This document shows positions 1 to 5,406 of a DNA stretch of 6,953 nt, one piece after another. The stretch spans positions 1 to 6,953 of the forward strand of contig CACYHJ010000141.1 of NCBI GenBank assembly GCA_902774165.1, given 5' to 3'. Under the pieces are notes generated by a model. The model was given only the letters and a program-made list of their open reading frames with translations, did no database searches and was not told the origin of the DNA. Each line of letters opens with the position of its first letter. Position 1 is the stretch's first letter. Both the position numbers and the translations under genes were made by a program. The stretch comes from Oscillospiraceae bacterium. GTDB lineage: Bacteria > Bacillota > Clostridia > Oscillospirales > Acutalibacteraceae.

Positions 1-27
1 GATTTGAAAGTACTGTTTTCTATAATA

Positions 28-47
28 AAAAGGCGCGAAGCGCTTTT
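28..47 (+). terminator. Short bulged hairpin, possible terminator of an upstream gene
   Basis: A-tract 28-31 pairs with T-tract 44-47, G32 pairs with C43, G33 is bulged, and CGC (34-36) pairs with GCG (40-42) around a GAA loop. The arms give an A-tract/stem/T-tract layout like a weak intrinsic terminator for a gene that would lie left of the window. The stem is short and the T-tract is part of the stem, so this is tentative. A TATAAT at 21-26 just before it could instead be a -10 element whose -35 lies outside the window. Confidence 0.3.
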
Positions 48-52
48 CCGAA

Positions 53-80
53 ACTGACAACTGATCACTGTCCACTGGCC
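53..80. repeat. Four imperfect tandem heptamers (ACTGNNM) in the kinase leader
   Basis: Four consecutive 7-base units start at 53, 60, 67 and 74: ACTGACA, ACTGATC, ACTGTCC and ACTGGCC. A partial fifth unit (ACT) begins at 81. The invariant core is ACTG, with variation confined to the last three bases. The array lies 44 bases upstream of the kinase start, between the hairpin at 28-47 and the ribosome binding site. Its function is unknown. It could be a microsatellite-like heptamer repeat or a binding site for a regulator on successive helix faces. Confidence 0.7.
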
Positions 81-123
81 ACTTAAATTCTGATTTATCA
101 AACAAAAAAAGGAGAGATATACA

Positions 124-1713
124 ATGTCAGTCGCATCAAAACTGATCGCCGACGGGAAGGCCTTTCTGGGGCTTGAACTCGGTTCCACCCGCATCAAGGC
201 GGTCCTGATCGACGATACCGGCGCGCCGCTTGCCTCCGGCGCCTTCGACTGGGAAAACAGCCTTGTCGACGGCGTGTGGACCTACGGGCAGCAGGAGATT
301 CTGGCCGGGGTCCGCGCATGCTATGCGGATCTTCGTAAAAATGTCGAGGCGCAATACGGCGTGACGATTCATTCTCTTACCGCCATGGGCGTTTCGGGAA
401 TGATGCACGGCTATCTCGCGTTTGATGAAAACGGAGCTCTGCTTGTGCCGTTCCGCACCTGGCGCAATACGTTTGCTCTCGGCGCCGCGCAGGAACTGTC
501 GCAGCTGTTCGACTTTAAGATCCCCGCGCGCTGGAGCGTCGCGCATCTGTATCACGCGATGAAAAACAACGAACCGCATGTGAAAAGAATCGCCTTCTTT
601 ACCACGATCGCGGGATATATCCATTGGTTGCTGACGGGGCGGAAGGTGCTCGGCATAGGCGACGCCAGCGGGATGTTCCCCGTTGACGATAAAACGATGG
701 ATTATGACGCCGGGATGCTGGAAAAATTCAACGCGCTCGCGGCGGAAAAGGGATATGCGATGAACTTGCGGGAGCTGCTGCCGCGCGTCCTGCGCGCGGG
801 AGAGCCCGCCGGAACGCTGACCGCCGAGGGCGCCGCGCTTCTTGATGAATCCGGCGCGCTTGGGCCCGGGATCCCGCTTTGCCCCCCGGAGGGCGACGCC
901 GGGACCGGTATGACCGCTACGAACGCGGTCCGTCCCCGCACCGGCAACGTGAGCGCCGGGACAAGTATTTTTACCATGGCGGTGCTGGATCAGCCGCTGA
1001 ACGGCTGGTATCCGGAAATCGACGTGGTCGCCACCCCGGACGGCGCGCCGGTGGCCATGGTCCACGGCAATAACTGTACCGGCGACATCGACGCCTGGGT
1101 GCGCCTGTTCGGCGAGGCGCTGTCCTTGTTCGGCGTCAGCGTCAAAAAAAGCGAGCTGTATGACAAGCTGCTGAAAGCCGCCTTCGACGGAGACAAAGAT
1201 GTGGGCGGTCTGATGAATTACAATTATATCGCCGGTGAAGGGGTGACAAAGATTCCCTCCGGCAAACCGATGTTCCTGCGGGGGGAGAACAGCGTGTTCA
1301 ACCTTCCCAATTTTATGAAAGCGCAGCTGATGGGCGCGGTTTCGACGATCCGCGTCGGGATGGACATCCTTTATCGGGAGGGGGTCCGGCTGGACTGCAT
1401 TGCCGGTCACGGCGGGTATTTCAAAACGAAGGAAACCGGCACGCGGTTTATGTCCGCGGCGTTGGAAATCCCCGTGAAGGTCATGGAGACCGCGGGGGAG
1501 GGCGGCCCCTGGGGCATGGCTCTTCTGGCTTCCTACTGCGCCGGAAAAGCAGAGGGAGAGTCCCTTGCGGATTATCTTGACCGGCGGATCTTTGCCGGCG
1601 CGAAGTCCGAGACCGTCGCTCCGACGCCCGAGGATATCGAAAGCTTCGGGATCTATTTTGAGCGTTATAAAAAATGGCTTCCTGCCGAAGCGGAAGCCGG
1701 AAAAATCAGATAA
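124..1713 (+). CDS. FGGY-family carbohydrate kinase
   Basis: ATP-dependent sugar kinase of the FGGY fold (xylulokinase/gluconate kinase group), cytoplasmic, which would phosphorylate a ketose or polyol entering central metabolism. At 529 residues it is within the usual range. The N-terminal phosphate loop LGLELGSTRIKAV is at about 15-27. The PPEGDAGTG segment (255-262) carries D258, the expected catalytic base. VSAGTSIFTM (276-285) matches the second phosphate loop, and AGHGGYFKTKETG (427-439) the adenosine-binding segment. The ATG at 124 is preceded by AAGGAG (109-114) with 9-base spacing. The gene stands alone here, converges on the aconitase X pair and ends in its own hairpin. No isomerase or sugar transporter lies in the window to fix the substrate. 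Xylulose, fuculose and ribulose are all possible, so no gene symbol is given. GC-rich codon use matches the genes up to about 5,710. Confidence 0.93.
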   Translation: MSVASKLIADGKAFLGLELGSTRIKAVLIDDTGAPLASGAFDWENSLVDGVWTYGQQEILAGVRACYADLRKNVEAQYGVTIHSLTAMGVSGMMHGYLAFDENGALLVPFRTWRNTFALGAAQELSQLFDFKIPARWSVAHLYHAMKNNEPHVKRIAFFTTIAGYIHWLLTGRKVLGIGDASGMFPVDDKTMDYDAGMLEKFNALAAEKGYAMNLRELLPRVLRAGEPAGTLTAEGAALLDESGALGPGIPLCPPEGDAGTGMTATNAVRPRTGNVSAGTSIFTMAVLDQPLNGWYPEIDVVATPDGAPVAMVHGNNCTGDIDAWVRLFGEALSLFGVSVKKSELYDKLLKAAFDGDKDVGGLMNYNYIAGEGVTKIPSGKPMFLRGENSVFNLPNFMKAQLMGAVSTIRVGMDILYREGVRLDCIAGHGGYFKTKETGTRFMSAALEIPVKVMETAGEGGPWGMALLASYCAGKAEGESLADYLDRRIFAGAKSETVAPTPEDIESFGIYFERYKKWLPAEAEAGKIR

Positions 1714-1727
1714 ACCATTCAATGAAT

Positions 1728-1756
1728 TGCCGGGAGTTTTTGACCCCGGCATTTTC
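1728..1756 (+). terminator. Intrinsic terminator of the kinase gene
   Basis: TGCCGGG (1728-1734) pairs with CCCGGCA (1745-1751), giving a 7-bp GC-rich stem with a 10-base loop, followed by TTTTCTT. It begins 15 bases after the kinase stop and directly abuts the stop codon of the convergent aconitase X small subunit (1757-1759). It may help stop transcription from both sides, although the leftward direction lacks a good U-tract. Confidence 0.8.
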
Positions 1757-2203
1757 TTATGCTCTTTCGACAATGACCGTGCCGTCTTCTTTTACGGTGA
1801 TCATGTCGCCGTCCTGAACAAAATCGAGAAATTCGTCGCCCAGCCGGTCAACCGTCGGCATTTTCGCGTTTTCCGACCATACGTCCGCCAGCACGGCGCC
1901 GGCGGCGGCGAGTGAATCGATCTCTTTTGAAAACAGCAGGCAGGCGGGCGCTTTCGCGCTCATCACCGCGGAATAAAGAAACATTCCGCCTGTTGTGGAG
2001 CCGATGGTCTGCGGCAGACACAGCGCCTTATCCTGCAGCTCTTTTTTGTAAATATCCGGGTTGCTCTGGTCCACACACTTTGTCTTTGGTTGGATGAACA
2101 TCATCTGCATGCTGGCAAGGGTGTTGAAGCCCTGCCGTGTGACGACCGCCTGCGCCGTCGCCTCGCCGGGCGCAATCGGTCTGCCTTTGAATTCTCGTTT
2201 CAT
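1757..2203 (-). CDS. Aconitase X small (swivel, DUF126) subunit
   Basis: 148-residue protein of the DUF126 family, the swivel-domain subunit of two-component aconitase X (AcnX type II), which works with the large subunit encoded just upstream. The N-terminus KGRPIAPGEATAQAVV (6-21) is the typical opening G-x-x-x-x-P-G-x-A. LPQTIGSTTGG (63-73) matches the conserved segment with the active-site serine, expected at S69. The length is normal for a stand-alone subunit. The ATG at 2201-2203 lies two bases beyond the large-subunit stop codon, and the GGAGG for this gene lies inside the end of that gene, so the two are translationally coupled. Characterised bacterial AcnX enzymes are cis-3-hydroxy-L-proline dehydratases, and archaeal ones act on mevalonate 5-phosphate. 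The substrate here is not evident, because no proline racemase or ornithine cyclodeaminase-type gene accompanies the pair. Confidence 0.92.
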   Translation of the reverse strand: MKREFKGRPIAPGEATAQAVVTRQGFNTLASMQMMFIQPKTKCVDQSNPDIYKKELQDKALCLPQTIGSTTGGMFLYSAVMSAKAPACLLFSKEIDSLAAAGAVLADVWSENAKMPTVDRLGDEFLDFVQDGDMITVKEDGTVIVERA

Positions 2204-2205
2204 TT

Positions 2206-3477
2206 TTATTTGCCCTCCCCGGTGATGATGTCCAATATTTCATCGTTGGAATAAAACCGCGCCGTGGTATAGGTGCGCAGTTTATTGGAGCTTGTGATGA
2301 CCGGCTGATGCTGCCAAAGCGGGTTGTCCATAAACATCAGCGGGCAGATATAGCTGACCACAACGCCGGTTTTCTTTAATCTTGAAGCATATTGCGAGCG
2401 GGCAAATTCTTTCATGACGCCCTGCGACGCGGTGAAGACGGTGGGGATGCGAACCTGCTCCCGGCCGGATGCTTTCAGCCCCTGCTCGATCTTTACGGTC
2501 CAGTCGATCAGCTGCTCCAGCGTCATATGCGGGCAGCCGAGGAAGCAGAGCTTCGGGGACGCGTCCGGGTTTTTCCAGACGCAGGGATAGCCGTTCTTTA
2601 CACGCTCCAGCTCCGCGTCGTCGATCACGTAAACCTTGGCGTCCTCTTTGACCAGGCGCTCTCCCTGCGTTTTGGCCTCCGGCGTCAGGTTCTCGATGTG
2701 ATAGAGCCCGACCGCGCCGTTGGACGCGGTTGCCGCGCCGAAATCCTTCAGGTAAGTCTTTGCCTTGTCGGTCAGCTGAGTGCCGAGATATTTGTCCAGC
2801 CCTTTGACGTAGGGCACGTCTTCCATGACCTTCATGCCGATCGCGCTGCCGAGAATCTGCGCGTCCGGCATTTTTGTCGTTTTCAGCTCGACGATCCAGT
2901 CGGCTTTGCGACCCTCGTCGGTCAGAAGACCGAAATAAGGGACAAATCCCGCGACGGAGCCGAACAGCTCGATGATGCCGGAATTCCGGTTGCAGCGCGC
3001 GCCGAGCACGGAGTTTGCGTAGACGACCGCGGAGGACTCCGCCCAGGACAGCACGTCGCCTTCCTTCGGCGTGTTGCCGATTTCGTCAAGATAACAGGTG
3101 CAGGTATAGGAATCGTCGTTCAGGATTCCCAGCTTTTCCAGCTGTTTTTCATAGCGCGCCTGTTTGCCGAAAATAAACTTCGCGGCGACCTTCTGCACCG
3201 GGGACTGCGGCACGTTTTTATCATAGGGGCGCGGGTCGCAGGTGAATTTCTGCCCCGACAGGCAGCCCTCGTCAATCAGCTTCTGATAGAGATCGAAAAC
3301 CGGTCCCAGGAACGTCAGGCCGAAGGATAATACCAGATGGCCGTATTCGCCCGTGACGGGAACCATCTTTTCCGCGCCGAAGATCTCGCCGTACCGCACC
3401 AGCGTCTGCATGATTTTCGACATGGTCGCGCCTTTTGCGCCGTCCAGCAGCGATTGCTGCTCTGCAGTGAGAATCAT
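2206..3477 (-). CDS. Aconitase X large (catalytic, DUF521) subunit
   Basis: 423-residue catalytic subunit of aconitase X, a cytoplasmic Fe-S hydro-lyase. Family landmarks in order: the N-terminal helix region with AKGATMSKIMQTLVRYGEI (14-32), CTCYLDEIGN (126-135), SWAESSAVVYANSVLGARCN (144-163), LCFLGCPHMTLEQL (310-323) and VVVSYICPL (372-380), closing with NKLRTYTTARFYS (398-410). C128, C315 and C378 sit where I expect the cluster-ligand cysteines of the family; this is from recall, not alignment. The start at 3477 is preferred over longer in-frame starts because AGGAGG (complement of 3485-3490) lies 7 bases upstream and the longer reading would cover the promoter. It is first in a two-gene operon, with the small subunit following after two bases. 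Regulation probably runs through the promoter at 3514-3541 with its overlapping cre-like site. A dehydratase for a hydroxyproline-type substrate is the likeliest bacterial role, but unproven. Confidence 0.93.
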   Translation of the reverse strand: MILTAEQQSLLDGAKGATMSKIMQTLVRYGEIFGAEKMVPVTGEYGHLVLSFGLTFLGPVFDLYQKLIDEGCLSGQKFTCDPRPYDKNVPQSPVQKVAAKFIFGKQARYEKQLEKLGILNDDSYTCTCYLDEIGNTPKEGDVLSWAESSAVVYANSVLGARCNRNSGIIELFGSVAGFVPYFGLLTDEGRKADWIVELKTTKMPDAQILGSAIGMKVMEDVPYVKGLDKYLGTQLTDKAKTYLKDFGAATASNGAVGLYHIENLTPEAKTQGERLVKEDAKVYVIDDAELERVKNGYPCVWKNPDASPKLCFLGCPHMTLEQLIDWTVKIEQGLKASGREQVRIPTVFTASQGVMKEFARSQYASRLKKTGVVVSYICPLMFMDNPLWQHQPVITSSNKLRTYTTARFYSNDEILDIITGEGK

Positions 3478-3513
3478 AACAATTCCTCCTTTTGTTCCGT
3501 ACAGGATACTTAC

Positions 3514-3541
3514 AGTATAACATAACGGATGAAATTTGCAA
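3514..3541 (-). promoter_or_regulatory. Sigma-A promoter of the aconitase X operon
   Basis: Reading leftward: -35 TTGCAA (complement of 3536-3541), a 16-base spacer, and -10 TATACT (complement of 3514-3519) preceded by TGT, an extended -10. Initiation is expected near 3507, leaving a leader of about 30 bases before the ATG at 3477. Confidence 0.7.
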
Positions 3542-3550
3542 GCGTTTCCG
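3536..3550. promoter_or_regulatory. cre-like operator overlapping the aconitase X -35 element
   Basis: TTGCAAGCGTTTCCG matches the CcpA cre consensus WTGNAANCGNWNNCW at every position but the last (G instead of W). It begins exactly at the -35 hexamer, so a bound repressor would block RNA polymerase. Other LacI/GalR-family regulators use similar CG-centred sites, so the identity of the regulator is inferred. Confidence 0.5.
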
Positions 3551-3607
3551 AAAAACAAGCGGCAGGTTGACGATGATTGCCTTACTTTAATAATCAAAAA
3601 CATAAAA

Positions 3608-3625
3608 AATCAATAAAAATTCATA
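3608..3625. promoter_or_regulatory. ARG-box-like sequence in an AT-rich upstream region
   Basis: The 18 bases from 3608 fit the ArgR/AhrC box WNTGAATWWWWATTCANW except for C instead of G at 3611. The half-site ATTCATA recurs 10 bases downstream (3619-3625 and 3629-3635). A-tracts at 3596-3600, 3604-3609 and 3615-3619 are spaced about one helical turn apart, so this stretch could equally act as a curved UP-element for the promoter at 3643. AT-rich DNA matches this consensus easily, which limits confidence. Confidence 0.3.
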
Positions 3626-3642
3626 CAGATTCATATTTTTAG

Positions 3643-3670
3643 TTGACATGGCGTATTTTTATGCTATAAT
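3643..3670 (+). promoter_or_regulatory. Strong sigma-A promoter of the amino acid ABC operon
   Basis: TTGACA (3643-3648) and TATAAT (3665-3670) are both perfect consensus hexamers, separated by 16 bases, with TGC (3662-3664) forming an extended -10. Initiation is expected near 3677, giving a leader of about 37 bases with GGAGG at 3700-3704. The AT-rich DNA upstream would strengthen it further. Such a promoter fits the high expression usual for a binding protein. Confidence 0.9.
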
Positions 3671-3713
3671 GATTTTTGTTCCGATAAAAAGAAGTTTACG
3701 GAGGTATTTTAAA

Positions 3714-4619
3714 ATGAAAAAAATCGTAAAAGCGCTTGCGCTTGTACTGTGCCTGACGTTTGTCCTTTCCGCGTTTGCTGCGTGCAGCGGAACGAAACCC
3801 GAGCAGGGCGACGAGCCCGGCACCCAGGAAGCCACGACCGAAGCGCCCAAGGCGGCTGCCGTTAAGGTGATCGACGTTTCCCTTACCGATGAGGAATACG
3901 GCTTCGGCGTTTCCAAGACCGACGCCGACCTTCTTGCGAAGGCGAACGAGTATATCGCCAAGATCAAGGCTGACGGCACGCTGGACGCGATCATCAACAA
4001 TTATTTCGGCGACGGTACGCCGGCGGTCATCACTTCCGCGGCGGAAGACGCTTCCAAAGATCAGCTGGTCGTGGCCACCAATGCGGCGTTCCCGCCCTTT
4101 GAGTCCACCGAAGGCGAAAATTACACCGGGATCGACATGGAACTTGCGAAGGGCCTTGCCGATTATCTCGGCAAAGAGCTTGTGATCAAGAACATCGAGT
4201 TCGACACGGTGCTTCCCACGGTTGACGCCGGTCAGGCGGACATCGCAATCACCGGTCTTACCATCAACGAGACCAGAAAAAAGACGGTCAATTTTACCGA
4301 TTCTTATTACACCGCTTCTCAGGTGCTGGTGGTCCCTGCGGACGACACCACCTTTGACGGCGCTGCCGATGCCGATGCCATCGTTGAGATCCTCAACGGT
4401 CTGACCGCTTCCGATAAAATCGGTGTTCAGAAGGGTACTACCGGTCAGTTCTACGTCGAGGGCGACGCAGACTGGGAATTTGACGGCCTTCCCGCAGAGT
4501 GCGTTCCGTTCTCCAACGGCGCCCTTGCGGTGCAGGACATGATCAACGGCAACGTGAAGTTCGTTATCATTGATCAGGCTCCCGCTATGTTCATCGCCGA
4601 TTCCTTTAACGGGAAATAA
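3714..4619 (+). CDS. Polar amino acid ABC transporter substrate-binding lipoprotein, circularly permuted
   Basis: 301-residue extracytoplasmic binding protein of the SBP_bac_3 family, anchored to the membrane by lipid. The signal peptide (1-23) ends in FAAC with lipidated C24, followed by a Glu/Thr/Pro/Ala linker (25-48). The segment order is unusual. VKVIDVSLTDEEYGFGVSK (50-68) through DGTLDAIINNYFG (87-99) resembles the normal C-terminal end of this family. Only then, at 118-130, comes LVVATNAAFPPFE, the normal first strand. GIDMELAKGLADYLG (139-153), ADIAITGLTINETRKKTVNF (175-194), IGVQKGTTGQFYV (236-248) and FVIIDQAPA (283-291) follow, and the protein stops where the N-terminal segment would normally continue. 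All parts seem present, so it should fold. The ATG at 3714 has GGAGG 9 bases upstream; the longer reading from 3648 would begin inside the promoter. It leads the operon; the ligand is probably a polar or basic amino acid. Confidence 0.93.
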   Translation: MKKIVKALALVLCLTFVLSAFAACSGTKPEQGDEPGTQEATTEAPKAAAVKVIDVSLTDEEYGFGVSKTDADLLAKANEYIAKIKADGTLDAIINNYFGDGTPAVITSAAEDASKDQLVVATNAAFPPFESTEGENYTGIDMELAKGLADYLGKELVIKNIEFDTVLPTVDAGQADIAITGLTINETRKKTVNFTDSYYTASQVLVVPADDTTFDGAADADAIVEILNGLTASDKIGVQKGTTGQFYVEGDADWEFDGLPAECVPFSNGALAVQDMINGNVKFVIIDQAPAMFIADSFNGK

Positions 4620-4639
4620 AAACCAAACGATCAAGTTTT

Positions 4640-4680
4640 TAAGGAAAACCTTGTCCTGACGAGGGATCGGGTTTTCCTTA
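4640..4680 (+). terminator. Intergenic hairpin after the binding-protein gene (attenuator or mRNA stabiliser)
   Basis: TAAGGAAAACC (4640-4650) pairs perfectly with GGTTTTCCTTA (4670-4680), an 11-bp stem around a 19-base loop. It lies 20 bases after the stop codon and just before the permease ribosome binding site (AAGGGG, 4690-4695). No clean U-tract follows, so read-through is expected. Hairpins at this place in ABC operons typically keep the binding protein more abundant than the membrane proteins. Confidence 0.65.
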
Positions 4681-4701
4681 TTGGCTTATAAGGGGTTTAT
4701 T

Positions 4702-5406
4702 ATGAGTTTTCTCGACAAGATCGATCTGTTTAAATATACGGTTCTTGATAAAGGCGCTTATGTCAAGATCCTTACAGGCCTGAAAAATACCGTGCTGATC
4801 GCGGTCATCGGTCTTCTGATCGGCATTGTGATCGGCACGCTGATTGCGGTCGTCAAGGTCGTGCCGAAACACGGCCCCATCATGAAAGCGCTCGATAAGA
4901 TCTGCACGGTCTATGTTGCGTTTTTCCGCGGCACGCCGATCGTCGTTCAGTTGCTGCTGGGATATTTTATTCTTTTCCCTCTGCTGAATATCAAGGTCAG
5001 CTCGCTGATCGTCTGTATTGTGATCTTCGGTCTGAATTCCGGCGCGTACGTTTCTGAGATCATGCGCTCGGGCATTCTGTCTGTCGATCCCGGTCAGATG
5101 GAAGCCGGACGGGCTATCGGGTTCGGATACGGCAGTACCATGATGCGCATCGTTGTGCCGCAGGCCGTGAAGAACATTCTTCCGACGCTGGGCAATGAGT
5201 TCATTACCCTGATCAAGGAAACCTCGGTGGTCAACTTCGTCGGCGCGACGGATCTGGTCAACGCGTTCAGCTATATCGGCTCCTCAAACTATGAGTTTAT
5301 GGTGCCGTACCTTGCTATGGCTGTGATCTACATCGTTCTTGTGCTGATGATTACCGGACTTGTGAAAATAATGGAAAAGAGGCTCAGAGCAAGTGATAAG
5401 CGTTAA
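4702..5406 (+). CDS. Polar amino acid ABC transporter permease (HisM/GlnP type)
   Basis: 234-residue integral membrane subunit that forms the translocation path for the amino acid delivered by the binding protein. Hydrophobic segments lie at about 29-52, 67-95, 99-118, 158-180 and 203-224. FRGTP (75-79) is the signature of polar amino acid permeases. The EAA loop that docks onto the ATPase is EAGRAIGFGYGSTMMRIVVP (134-153), followed by LIKETSVV (170-177), also typical. Length is normal. The ATG at 4702 is chosen because AAGGGG (4690-4695) lies 6 bases upstream; an in-frame TTG at 4681 would add seven residues but sits at the foot of the hairpin and contains this binding site. It overlaps the following ATPase start by 14 bases, showing translational coupling. 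A single permease gene suggests a homodimeric channel. Confidence 0.95.
   Translation: MSFLDKIDLFKYTVLDKGAYVKILTGLKNTVLIAVIGLLIGIVIGTLIAVVKVVPKHGPIMKALDKICTVYVAFFRGTPIVVQLLLGYFILFPLLNIKVSSLIVCIVIFGLNSGAYVSEIMRSGILSVDPGQMEAGRAIGFGYGSTMMRIVVPQAVKNILPTLGNEFITLIKETSVVNFVGATDLVNAFSYIGSSNYEFMVPYLAMAVIYIVLVLMITGLVKIMEKRLRASDKR

Noticed and set aside
136..1773. 545-codon open frame antisense to the sugar kinase
   Set aside because: It mirrors the kinase codons of GC-rich DNA, its translation is rich in Arg/His/Gly with no recognisable motif, and the kinase on the other strand has clear family motifs and a ribosome binding site.
2392..3330. 312-codon open frame antisense to the aconitase X large subunit
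   Set aside because: Shadow frame of a well-supported gene; no motif and no ribosome binding site evidence.
3567..3594. Second promoter (TTGACG, 16 bases, AATAAT) for the importer operon
   Set aside because: Possible, but much weaker than the perfect promoter at 3643-3670 and embedded in AT-rich DNA where such matches are common.
3478..3603. Longer N-terminus for the aconitase X large subunit (start at 3603)
   Set aside because: The extra 42 residues are translated from the promoter, the cre-like site and the ribosome binding site; AGGAGG points to the start at 3477.
3648..3713. Longer N-terminus for the binding protein (start at 3648)
   Set aside because: That ATG overlaps the -35 hexamer, upstream of the expected transcription start, and would spoil the signal peptide that begins at 3714.
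3696..4634. 312-codon open frame antisense to the binding protein
   Set aside because: Shadow frame; it would cover the leader of the binding-protein gene and has no family resemblance.
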